From Campylobacterales bacterium (GTDB lineage Bacteria > Campylobacterota > Campylobacteria > Campylobacterales > JACAEZ01), in contig JACAEZ010000200.1 of the NCBI GenBank assembly GCA_013388565.1, forward strand, positions 1 to 7,532: a stretch of 7,532 bases of DNA, written 5' to 3'. Below the pieces are notes generated by a model that saw only the letters and a list, made by a program, of their open reading frames with translations, was not told the DNA's origin and searched no databases. Shown piece by piece: positions 1 to 6,389 of this stretch. The translations under genes were made by a program, and so were the position numbers. Every line of letters begins with the position of its first letter. The stretch's first letter is position 1.

Positions 1-406
1 AATCTACTCTGTACTTGATAAACAAGGTTGTGCCAAACATATAACATTTGAGATATTGGAGTCTGAAGGTATAGAAAATTTTGATGAAGTTCATAAATTT
101 ATTGAAAGAGTAAAATTTTATGGTGCAAAAATAGCTATTGATGATTTTGGAACAGGATATTCAAATTTTGCATATTTAGCAAAATTAAATGTTGACTATT
201 TAAAAATAGATGCTTCATTGATTAAAAATTTGCCGATTGATAAAAACTCTCAAATGGTTGTAAAAACTATAGCTGAATTTGCAAAAAATATGGATATTAA
301 AACTGTTGCAGAGTTTGTATCATCAAAAGATATATATGAAATTGTCAAAGATTATGGTGTTGATTATGTACAAGGGTATTACATAGGCGAACCTAAACCA
401 CTTTAA
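1..406 (+). CDS. EAL-domain cyclic-di-GMP phosphodiesterase, C-terminal part (5' end outside window)
   Basis: The reading frame is open from base 2 to the TAA at 404-406, so this is the last 134 or so residues of a protein that starts upstream; the TTG at 56 is only an internal codon. The EAL hallmarks appear in order: FEILESEG with the catalytic-type glutamates, IDDFGTGYSNF with the metal-binding aspartate pair, DYLKIDASLIK with the conserved lysine, VAEFV with its glutamate, and QGYYIGEPKPL near the C-terminus. EAL domains hydrolyse cyclic-di-GMP to pGpG. All active-site motifs visible here are kept, so this part looks like an active rather than a degenerate domain. The N-terminal EAL signature itself and any GGDEF, PAS or sensor domain lie outside the window. 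The next gene starts 24 bases after the stop with no terminator between, so co-transcription is possible. Confidence 0.93.
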   Translation, partial: IYSVLDKQGCAKHITFEILESEGIENFDEVHKFIERVKFYGAKIAIDDFGTGYSNFAYLAKLNVDYLKIDASLIKNLPIDKNSQMVVKTIAEFAKNMDIKTVAEFVSSKDIYEIVKDYGVDYVQGYYIGEPKPL

Positions 407-1168
407 TAATACTAAAAAAAAGGTTTTACATGAAAAATCAAAAATCAATTAGATACGGTAATTTTTTAAAAGAGTTTTCTGTAAACCACAAAAAACTAAG
501 TTACAATAATCTAACTCCAAAAGATGGACAAAAACCTCCATCAAAAATAAAACTTAGAACAATTGATATTTATAGATTGGTTCAGCCATATATAAGTGTA
601 AAATTTTTTAGAACAATTAAAAGCATTGATGCCTTTAGTGCTATATTTAATAATTTTTCAAATATTAATTTTAGGGTAGTTTATAGAAAACTCTTTTTCT
701 ATTACTTTTGGTTTAATTGCAATTATTATTGGTTTAATGTTATTCATGGAAGGTATAAAACAAGGGCTTATGCCATTTGGTGAAGAGATAGGAAATTTGC
801 TTCCAAAAAAAGCTACACTTTCTATAGTATTAATAGTTGTATTTTTATTAGGCATCGGTGTAACATTCGCAGAACCAGCAGTTGGAGCATTAAAAGCAGC
901 TGGAGCTTTGGTAAAAGTCGAAAAAGCACCATATTTATATGCTTTATTAAATGAATATTCGATGCAACTAGTATTAGTTATTGGTTTAGGCGTTGGTGTT
1001 GCTTCAGTGCTTGGAACATTAAGATTTATATATGGATTTAGCTTAAAACCTTACATATATTATAGTATCATACCAACTTTATTGTTCACACTATATTTTT
1101 ATTTCAATGAATATTTAAATACAACACTTGGCTTGGCATGGGATAGTGGAGCTATTACAACAGATCCT

Positions 1169-1191
1169 GTTACAGTTCCACTTGTTTTAGC
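1169..1191 (+). repeat. Direct repeat copy 1 inside the DUF1538 gene
   Basis: These 23 bases recur exactly at 1993-2015. They encode the VTVPLVLA part of the first DUF1538 repeat, within a longer similar stretch (1133-1198). The repeat reflects the duplicated protein domain; the perfect nucleotide match could also allow recombination that removes about 824 bases. Confidence 0.85.
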
Positions 1192-1992
1192 ACTTGGAAT
1201 AGGAATAGCATCTGCTGCTGGAAAAGGGGACTCTTCGTTGTCTGGATTTGGAATTGTAACATTAGCTTCTATTTTTCCAGTATTGGCTGTCATGATACTT
1301 ACTTTTTATATATCAATAGTTCAAACACCACAAGGGATTATTCAACACTCAATAAATATTCAAAACACTCCAATAGAACTATCATGTTATCAAATTAGCC
1401 CATATAATGAGATTATCCTTGGTATTAGGGCGATAGTTCCATTGATTATATTTCTATTTTTTGTCATGCAGTTTTTGATAAAAGAGAGATTAAGACATAT
1501 TGAAACTACTATTTATGGGATAATTTTAGCTGTTATTGGTATGTGTATGTTTAATGTTGGTTTAACTTATGGACTTTCAGAACTTGGAAATCAATCAGGT
1601 TCATTAATACCAATAGCATTTAATGATTTAGAACAAGATGGACAAATTTTAAAAGCACTATATCCATACTCGATAGGGCTTTTTATAGCAATTCTTTTTG
1701 CTTTTGTTTTAGGTTTTGGAGCAACATTAGCAGAACCAGCACTAAATGCTTTACTTTAGGTATCACTGTTCAAAATCTTACAAACGGTGTTTTCAAAAAA
1801 TCTATTTTAATATATGCTGTTTCATTTGGAGTTGGAGTTGGAATAGCAATTGGAGTTGTAAAAATTATTTTTAACATACCACTTACACATTTACTTATTC
1901 CACTTTATATACTCTCATTGATACTCACATTTTTTTCTACAGAAGAGTATGTAAATATAGCTTGGGATAGTGCAGGTGTGACAACAGGACCA

Positions 1993-2015
1993 GTTACAGT
2001 TCCACTTGTTTTAGC
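1993..2015 (+). repeat. Direct repeat copy 2 inside the DUF1538 gene
   Basis: This is the exact 23-base match to 1169-1191 and encodes VTVPLVLA of the second DUF1538 repeat, within the similar stretch 1957-2022. The two copies are read in different frames of the present sequence (frame 2 and frame 1). That is direct evidence that the reading frame changes between them. Confidence 0.85.
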
Positions 2016-2173
2016 TGTTGGACTTGGTTTTGGAAATGCACTAAATTCAATTGATGGTTTTGGAATATTGTCTATGGCTTCAATATGTCCTATATTATCT
2101 GTTTTGATTACTGGACTTTGGGTTAAATTTAAAATGAAAAAAATAGAAAAAATTGAATTGCAAGAGTACTAAA

Positions 2174-2178
2174 AGGAG
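2174..2178 (+). promoter_or_regulatory. Ribosome binding site that sets a TTG start
   Basis: AGGAG lies 6 bases before TTG 2185-2187, directly after the DUF1538 stop at 2172. No ATG lies at that distance, and the next ATG (2203) would cut the N-terminus close to the first beta strand of the P-II fold. TTG is therefore the likely start. Confidence 0.75.
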
Positions 2179-2184
2179 TAAAAA

Positions 2185-2559
2185 TTGAAACCTAGAGAGA
2201 TAATGATTTTAACAGATGTTGAATTGATAACTTGTATTGTACAAAAAGGGAATGCGGATAAAATTGTAAAGGCTGCCTATGAAGCAGGAGCTCAAGGTGC
2301 TACAATATATTATGCAAATGGAAGTGGTGTAAAAGAGAAATTAGGTATTATTGGTGTAGCTGTAGATTCTGAAAAAGAGATTATAAATATTGTAGTTTCT
2401 GAAGAACAATCAAATAGAGTATTTGATGCTATGTATTTAGAAGGAAAATTAGATACTCCAGGAATGGGATTTATATATGTGACTAAACTTGAAAAAGCTG
2501 GGACTTATATACCTCATGAGATACTTGAAAAATATTCTATAGAGGTTGAACATGGATAA
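2185..2559 (+). CDS. P-II family (GlnB/GlnK-like) signalling protein with a short T-loop
   Basis: This 124-residue protein begins at a TTG codon behind a good AGGAG site. P-II proteins are trimeric sensors of ATP/ADP, 2-oxoglutarate or other small ligands that bind and control transporters and enzymes. The P-II core is visible: a first beta strand ELITCIVQKG (residues 13-22), a helix ending in AYEAGAQGATIYYANGSG (31-48), a strand EIINIVVSEEQ (65-75), and the B-loop-like region EGKLDTPGMGFIYV (86-99), matching GKIGDGKIFV of GlnB. Between residues 46 and 60 the sequence is only NGSGVKEKLGIIGVAV. The long T-loop of GlnB, with its uridylylated tyrosine, is missing, so GlnD-type modification is unlikely. 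It starts 12 bases after the DUF1538 gene and overlaps the next gene by 8 bases. It probably regulates the DUF1538 protein rather than nitrogen assimilation; that role is inferred from context. Confidence 0.85.
   Translation: MKPREIMILTDVELITCIVQKGNADKIVKAAYEAGAQGATIYYANGSGVKEKLGIIGVAVDSEKEIINIVVSEEQSNRVFDAMYLEGKLDTPGMGFIYVTKLEKAGTYIPHEILEKYSIEVEHG
2542..2545 (+). promoter_or_regulatory. Ribosome binding site that picks ATG 2552 over TTG 2546
   Basis: GAGG lies inside the 3' end of the preceding P-II gene and 6 bases before ATG 2552-2554. The in-frame TTG at 2546 directly abuts GAGG and has no room for initiation. The second P-II gene should therefore start at 2552. Confidence 0.65.
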
Positions 2560-2845
2560 AAAATTACTAACTGCCATTTTAAAAGTGCATAAAGCTTTAG
2601 ATTTGATGATTTTTTTGAAAGAAAATGGTATTGTAACAGCTAATAAAAGCAATGCTAGAGGTAGTAGTTTAATGAATTTAGATGGTGAAGAGATTGAGGT
2701 TTTGACTATTTTATTAGATGAAAATATTGTTGATGATATATTTGAGTATATATTTTTTGAATGCGAACTTTATAAACCTCATCATGGAATAATATATGTC
2801 CAAAGTATTAAAAAATCTTCTATATACACTCTGCCAAATATTTAG
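2552..2845 (+). CDS. Second, divergent P-II-like protein
   Basis: This 97-residue protein starts at ATG 2552 and overlaps the upstream P-II gene by 8 bases, so the two are probably translationally coupled. Its plan copies the P-II fold in reduced form: a strand LLTAILKVHKALDL (5-18), a helix and turn LKENGIVTANKSNARGSS (22-39), a strand EEIEVLTILLDEN (46-58), a helix IVDDIFEYIF (59-68), and a closing ELYKPHHGIIYVQSI (72-86) that resembles the EL..PG.GFIYV end of its neighbour. It is more divergent than its partner: the glycine-rich GKLDTPGMG loop is replaced by LYKPHHG, and the T-loop is again absent. Paired P-II genes behind DUF1538 suggest that they form a hetero-oligomer or act separately on the two halves of the transporter; both ideas are inference. 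The P-II assignment rests on pattern and context, not on a search. Confidence 0.7.
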   Translation: MDKKLLTAILKVHKALDLMIFLKENGIVTANKSNARGSSLMNLDGEEIEVLTILLDENIVDDIFEYIFFECELYKPHHGIIYVQSIKKSSIYTLPNI

Positions 2846-2853
2846 TTTTAATC

Positions 2854-2880
2854 GCCTAAAATAGGCTAAATTTATTTTAT
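2854..2880 (+). terminator. Possible weak intrinsic terminator
   Basis: GCCTA (2854-2858) and TAGGC (2862-2866) can form a 5-bp stem with a 3-base AAA loop. It is followed by a T-rich but not pure tract, TAAATTTATTTTATT. It lies 9 bases after the second P-II stop, where the upstream operon should end. The stem is short and the T tract is interrupted, so efficiency would be modest. Confidence 0.45.
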
Positions 2881-2953
2881 TCAAAGTGAATTAAACATAA
2901 AATTTAATTAATAGTTTTACGCACTATTACAGTTAAAATTATTTCTAAAAAGG
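2881..2953 (+). promoter_or_regulatory. Probable promoter region of the oadGAB-pckA operon
   Basis: This is the only gap of useful length (2846-2959, 114 bases) in the window, and it separates the P-II genes from oadG. It is very AT-rich. Candidate -10 hexamers are TATTAC (2925-2930) and TAAAAT (2934-2939); neither has a convincing -35 box, which is normal for epsilonproteobacterial sigma-70 promoters. A TTAATTAA palindrome (2904-2911) is present but could be chance in such sequence. The region ends in the AAAAAGG ribosome binding site of oadG (2947-2953). The exact transcription start cannot be placed. Confidence 0.35.
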
Positions 2954-2959
2954 CTTGTT

Positions 2960-3247
2960 ATGGAGATAAATCTAGTAGCTGAAGGTGTTAAATTTATGTT
3001 TTTGGGAATGGGGATAGTTTTTGCATTCCTATATGTTATGGTTTTAGTATTAAATTTACAACATAAGGTTATTGAAAAATATTTTTCAGATAAAGGAGAG
3101 ATAATGCAAGAGTCAAAAGTTCAAGATAATATAGTAAAAAGTGAAACTACTCAAAATAGTTTTGCAAATACACAATTTATAAGCGAACAACAAAAAAAAG
3201 TTGCTGCAATAACTGCTGCAATTATTCATCACAAAAAAAATTCTTAA
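2960..3247 (+). CDS. oadG: Oxaloacetate decarboxylase, gamma subunit
   Basis: This 95-residue protein has one N-terminal membrane segment (about residues 10-33, VKFMFLGMGIVFAFLYVMVL) followed by a hydrophilic, cytoplasmic-type tail. The end, KKVAAITAAIIHHKKNS, matches the usual close of OadG and methylmalonyl-CoA decarboxylase delta subunits, where histidines are thought to bind zinc (here H90 and H91). OadG joins the biotin-carrying alpha subunit to the membrane beta subunit and speeds the carboxyl-transfer reaction. Length is typical for the family. The start is ATG 2960, 6 bases after AAAAAGG, and oadA begins 11 bases after the stop. It is first in the oadG-oadA-oadB order used by many sodium-pumping decarboxylases. 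Sequence identity within this family is low, so the call leans on topology and position as well as on motifs. Confidence 0.9.
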   Translation: MEINLVAEGVKFMFLGMGIVFAFLYVMVLVLNLQHKVIEKYFSDKGEIMQESKVQDNIVKSETTQNSFANTQFISEQQKKVAAITAAIIHHKKNS

Positions 3248-3258
3248 AAAGGTAGATA

Positions 3259-5052
3259 ATGGCAAAAAAGTATATTGATATAATGGATACTACTTTTAGA
3301 GATGGTTTTCAATCTGTATTTGGTGGTAGGGTTTTGATGGATGATTTTTTTCCAGCTGTAGAGGCTGCAATTGATGCTGGTATTAGGCATTTTGAGTTTG
3401 GCGGTGGAGCTAGATTTCAATCGTTATTCTTTTATTTAAATGAGAATGCCTTTGATATGATGGATAGATTTAGAAAAGTTGTTGGACCTGATATAAATCT
3501 TCAAACATTGGCTAGAGGTATAAATACAGTTATGCTTGATACTGGAAGTAGAGATTTGATAGATTTACATGCAAAAATGTTTAAAAAACATGGAACTACT
3601 ACAATTAGAAATTTTGATGCTTTAAATGATGTAAATAATCTTGCATATAGTGCAGAGTGCATTAAAAAATATGGCTTAAATCATGAAGTTGTTGTAACAC
3701 TTATGGATTTGCCTCCAGGGTGTGTGGGTGCTCATGATGTGGCTTTTTATGAAAAAACATTAAGAAATATTTTAGATAGCGGATTGCCATTTGATAGTGT
3801 ATGTTTTAAAGATGCAAGTGGTACAAGTAGCCCTCAAAAAGTGTATGAAACTATAAAAATGGCTAAAAGATTGTTGCCTGAAAATACTCATGTTAGACTT
3901 CATACTCATGAAACAGCTGGTGTTAGTGTTGCTTGTTATTTAGCAGCACTTGAAGCTGGAGCTGATGGGATAGATTTAGCAGCAAGTCCTGTTAGTGGAG
4001 GAACGAGCCAACCTGATATTTTAACAATGCTACATGCTACAAAAGGAAAAGATTTTGATTTGGGCGGACTTGATTTTGAAAAAATACTTAAATATGAAGA
4101 TGTTTTAAATGATTGCTTGAAAGATTATTTTATGCCACCAGAGGCTACTCAAGTTTCACCTTTAATCCCATTTTCACCAATGCCAGGTGGTGCGTTGACT
4201 GCAAATACTCAAATAATGAGAGATAACAATACATTGCATAAATTTCCAGAGGTTATAAAAGCTATGAGAGAGGTTGTAGAAAAGGGTGGGTATGGTACAT
4301 CTGTTACACCAGTTTCACAATTTTATTGGCAACAAGCATTTAATAATGTTATGTTTGGAGCTTGGAAAAAGATAGCCCCTGGTTATGGCAGAATGGTTTT
4401 AGGCTATTTTGGTAAAACTCCATCGACTCCAGATAGTGAGATTGTAGAGATTGCATCAAAACAGTTAAATTTAGAACCAACAACAGAAAATCCACTTGAT
4501 ATAGCAGATAGAGATGAAACAAAATCTATGAAATATTGGACAGATATTTTATCAAAAGAGGGTATTCCTACAACAGAAGAAAATATTTTTATAGCAGCAT
4601 CATGCGATAAAAAAGGGATTGCATTTTTAAAAGGTGAAGCTGAAGTAAATGTTAGAAAAAAATCAGATGAAGTTAAAGAGACAAAGGGGAATAAAAGTAT
4701 GGCAAATGGAGTTTATACAGTAGTTGTAAATGGTGAGAAGTTTAATGTAGTGGTTGCAGAGGGTGGTGATGTTAATGTCGAGATAAAAAGTATAACAGCA
4801 GTTGAGAATACTACAACAGAAACACAAACAGACGATTTAGAGATAAAAGCTGAAGTTCCTGGAACTATTTGGAAAATCATCGCAAATGTTGGAGACTTTG
4901 TAAATGAAGGTGACAAAATCTTAATAATAGAAGCTATGAAAATGGAACTTGATATAGTCGCTCCAAAAAGTGGAGTTGTTAAATCTATAAATTGTAAAGT
5001 AAATGATAAAGTAAATGAAGGTCAATTATTAGCTACAATACATAAAGAGTGA
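3259..5052 (+). CDS. oadA: Oxaloacetate decarboxylase, alpha subunit (carboxyltransferase plus biotin domain; PycB-like)
   Basis: This 597-residue protein transfers the carboxyl group of oxaloacetate to its own biotin, releasing pyruvate. The N-terminal TIM-barrel carboxyltransferase has DTTFRDG (residues 10-16), [10 protein letters not shown], the metal-site lysine in FKDASG (K184) and HTHETAG with H215 and H217 as metal ligands. The middle part, [20 protein letters not shown], is the conserved carboxylase domain typical of OadA and PycB. After a variable linker, residues 535-597 form the biotinyl domain with EAMKMELD; K561, 36 residues from the C-terminus, is the biotin site. The protein departs from enterobacterial OadA (FQSVFGGR for AHQSLLATR) and resembles what I remember of Campylobacter jejuni PycB. 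Between oadG and oadB the decarboxylase role is the better reading, but service as a pyruvate carboxylase B subunit is possible if a PycA-like biotin carboxylase is encoded elsewhere. It starts 6 bases after AAAAAGG. Confidence 0.94.
   Translation: MAKKYIDIMDTTFRDGFQSVFGGRVLMDDFFPAVEAAIDAGIRHFEFGGGARFQSLFFYLNENAFDMMDRFRKVVGPDINLQTLARGINTVMLDTGSRDLIDLHAKMFKKHGTTTIRNFDALNDVNNLAYSAECIKKYGLNHEVVVTLMDLPPGCVGAHDVAFYEKTLRNILDSGLPFDSVCFKDASGTSSPQKVYETIKMAKRLLPENTHVRLHTHETAGVSVACYLAALEAGADGIDLAASPVSGGTSQPDILTMLHATKGKDFDLGGLDFEKILKYEDVLNDCLKDYFMPPEATQVSPLIPFSPMPGGALTANTQIMRDNNTLHKFPEVIKAMREVVEKGGYGTSVTPVSQFYWQQAFNNVMFGAWKKIAPGYGRMVLGYFGKTPSTPDSEIVEIASKQLNLEPTTENPLDIADRDETKSMKYWTDILSKEGIPTTEENIFIAASCDKKGIAFLKGEAEVNVRKKSDEVKETKGNKSMANGVYTVVVNGEKFNVVVAEGGDVNVEIKSITAVENTTTETQTDDLEIKAEVPGTIWKIIANVGDFVNEGDKILIIEAMKMELDIVAPKSGVVKSINCKVNDKVNEGQLLATIHKE
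4684..4701 (+). promoter_or_regulatory. Possible internal ribosome binding site and start codon within oadA
   Basis: AAGGGGA (4684-4690) precedes an in-frame ATG (4699-4701, M481) by 8 bases, inside the linker of OadA. Starting here would give a free 117-residue biotin carrier, [15 protein letters not shown] and onward. That is how stand-alone biotin carrier subunits begin in some other decarboxylases. It may simply be chance purines in a linker. Confidence 0.3.
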
Positions 5053-5053
5053 T

Positions 5054-6373
5054 ATGATGAAAAAGATATTAGCCATTTTTTTCATTTTGTTTATTGCATT
5101 TTACTCAAATGCAATAGCAGATAATAGTGTAGTTGTTGCAACAACACAAGAAGAAAGTGAATATCACTCAAAAAGCTTTATAGAATTATTGAAAAGTTTT
5201 TATGAAACAACAGGTATAAATGCTTTTTTAAATCCTCAAGATGGAATGAAAAATTCTCATGGTGATGAGATAAGCACATTTAATCAATCATTTGGAAGAC
5301 TTATTATGATTGGTTTTGCTTGTTTGTTATTTTATTTAGCAATTGTAAAAGGGTTTGAGCCACTACTTTTACTACCTATTGGTTTTGGTGGGCTTTTAGC
5401 AAACATTCCAATAGTTGATATGGCTGGACCAAATGGGCTTTTAGGAATACTTTATAGCATGGGCATTGAAACGGGATTATTTCCACTATTGATATTCATG
5501 GGTATTGGTGCTATGACAGATTTTGGTCCACTACTAGCAAATCCAAAAACAGCAATGCTAGGCGGTGCGGCTCAATTTGGTATATTTGGGACTATTGTTG
5601 GTGCATTAGCTTTAACACAATATACTGGTATGTTTGATTTTTCATTAAAAGATGCTTGTGCTATTGGTATTATTGGGGGTGCTGATGGTCCTACTTCTAT
5701 TTTTATTGCTTCACGACTTGCACCAGATTTGCTTGGAGCTATTGCAGTTGCGGCATATTCATATATGGCACTTGTTCCTATTATTCAACCACCTATCATG
5801 AAAGCTCTTACGACTAAAGAGGAGAGACTTATTAAAATGGCTCGACTTAGAGAGGTATCTAAAAAAGAGAAAATCATATTTCCATTAACTCTTTTAATAA
5901 TATGTATCTTCTTTTTACCAGATGCAACACCTCTTATTGGGGCTTTTTGTTTTGGGAACTTTTTAAAAGAGAGTGGGGTAGTAGAAAGACTTTCAGATAC
6001 TATGCAAAATGCTTTAATAAACATAGTAACTATCTTTTTGGGTCTTTCAGTTGGTTCAAAACTTGCAGCTGAAAAATTTTTAGTTCCTGAAACATTGGGT
6101 ATCTTAGGATTGGGTCTTATTGCTTTTTCTTTTGGAACGGCAGCTGGTATTATCATGGCTAAGATTATGAATAAATTTAGCAAAGAAAAAATAAATCCAT
6201 TAATCGGTGCTGCTGGGGTATCAGCTGTTCCTATGTCAGCAAGGGTAGTAAATAAAGTTGGTATGGAAGAGAACCCTAAAAACATTCTTTTAATGCATGC
6301 TATGGGTCCTAATGTATCTGGAGTTATAGGTTCTGCGATAGCTGCTGGTGTATTGATAGCGATATTTAAATAA
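5054..6373 (+). CDS. oadB: Oxaloacetate decarboxylase, beta subunit (sodium-pumping membrane decarboxylase)
   Basis: This 439-residue integral membrane protein decarboxylates carboxybiotin and exports Na+. Family motifs are intact: [32 protein letters not shown] (D156), [13 protein letters not shown] (D211), [17 protein letters not shown] (Y237), and [19 protein letters not shown] with N381, G385, S390 and R397. These correspond, with a constant offset of 8, to the D203, Y229, N373, G377, S382 and R389 that I recall as sodium- and proton-path residues of the Klebsiella enzyme. The N-terminus is unusual. It looks like a cleavable signal peptide ([20 protein letters not shown], likely cut after A22), then about 50 polar residues before the first canonical helix. 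The loop after [10 protein letters not shown] is much shorter than in Klebsiella. The gene starts one base after the oadA stop; ATG 5054 and ATG 5057 are both possible, and the AGAG at 5046-5049 is better spaced for 5057. Confidence 0.95.
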   Translation: MMKKILAIFFILFIAFYSNAIADNSVVVATTQEESEYHSKSFIELLKSFYETTGINAFLNPQDGMKNSHGDEISTFNQSFGRLIMIGFACLLFYLAIVKGFEPLLLLPIGFGGLLANIPIVDMAGPNGLLGILYSMGIETGLFPLLIFMGIGAMTDFGPLLANPKTAMLGGAAQFGIFGTIVGALALTQYTGMFDFSLKDACAIGIIGGADGPTSIFIASRLAPDLLGAIAVAAYSYMALVPIIQPPIMKALTTKEERLIKMARLREVSKKEKIIFPLTLLIICIFFLPDATPLIGAFCFGNFLKESGVVERLSDTMQNALINIVTIFLGLSVGSKLAAEKFLVPETLGILGLGLIAFSFGTAAGIIMAKIMNKFSKEKINPLIGAAGVSAVPMSARVVNKVGMEENPKNILLMHAMGPNVSGVIGSAIAAGVLIAIFK

Positions 6374-6389
6374 AAAAAAAGGATTAAAT

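Larger units (their letters stand above)
430..2172 (+). pseudogene. DUF1538 two-repeat membrane transporter gene, broken by two frame changes and one in-frame stop
   Basis: Read across the lesions this would be a membrane protein of about 580 residues. It starts at ATG 430 after an AAAAAGG site. Frame 1 gives a polar N-terminus ending in LRTIDIYRLVQPYISVKF. The frame then moves to frame 2 near 604-609, which continues as LEQLKALMPLVLYLIIFQ, meets TAG at 677-679, and runs on through LMLFMEGIKQGLMPFGEE to TAG at 1757-1759. Frame 1 resumes at about 1750 with TLGITVQNLTNGVFKKS and ends at TAA 2170-2172. Each half has about seven hydrophobic segments and the same signatures: TFAEPAVGAL and TLAEPALNAL, then AWDSGAITTDPVTVPLVLA and AWDSAGVTTGPVTVPLVLA. 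This two-repeat build is that of the DUF1538 family. From memory, a DUF1538 pair called UmpAB acts as a cation/proton antiporter in Halomonas; the substrate here is unknown. P-II genes follow directly, a usual neighbourhood for this family. True decay and sequencing error cannot be told apart from sequence alone. Confidence 0.85.

Noticed and set aside
407..429. Terminator or promoter between the EAL gene and the DUF1538 gene
   Set aside because: Only 23 bases are available; they hold an A tract and the ribosome binding site, with no hairpin or promoter boxes.
604..783. Tail of the frame-1 reading after the T run as real protein
   Set aside because: It is rich in Phe, Tyr and Asn with no family pattern, while frame 2 over the same bases gives the expected DUF1538 helices.
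658..855. Minus-strand small open frame opposite the DUF1538 gene
   Set aside because: Antisense to membrane-protein coding sequence, with no ribosome binding site and no recognisable motif.
598..1757. Programmed ribosomal frameshifting as the explanation for the DUF1538 frames
   Set aside because: The two shifts go in opposite directions, neither site is a classical slippery heptamer for the direction needed, and an additional TAG at 677 would still have to be read through.
737..1759. ATG 737 as the true start of a separate shorter gene
   Set aside because: It lies inside a membrane segment (LMLFMEG) whose earlier part is coded upstream in the same frame, and it has no convincing ribosome binding site.
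2898..2919. TAAAA / TTTTA inverted arms as an operator upstream of oadG
   Set aside because: Five A/T bases per arm in a stretch this AT-rich are expected by chance.
5785..6285. Long open frame on the minus strand opposite oadB
   Set aside because: It is the antisense shadow of a strongly conserved oadB segment; its composition is odd and there is no start signal or family resemblance.
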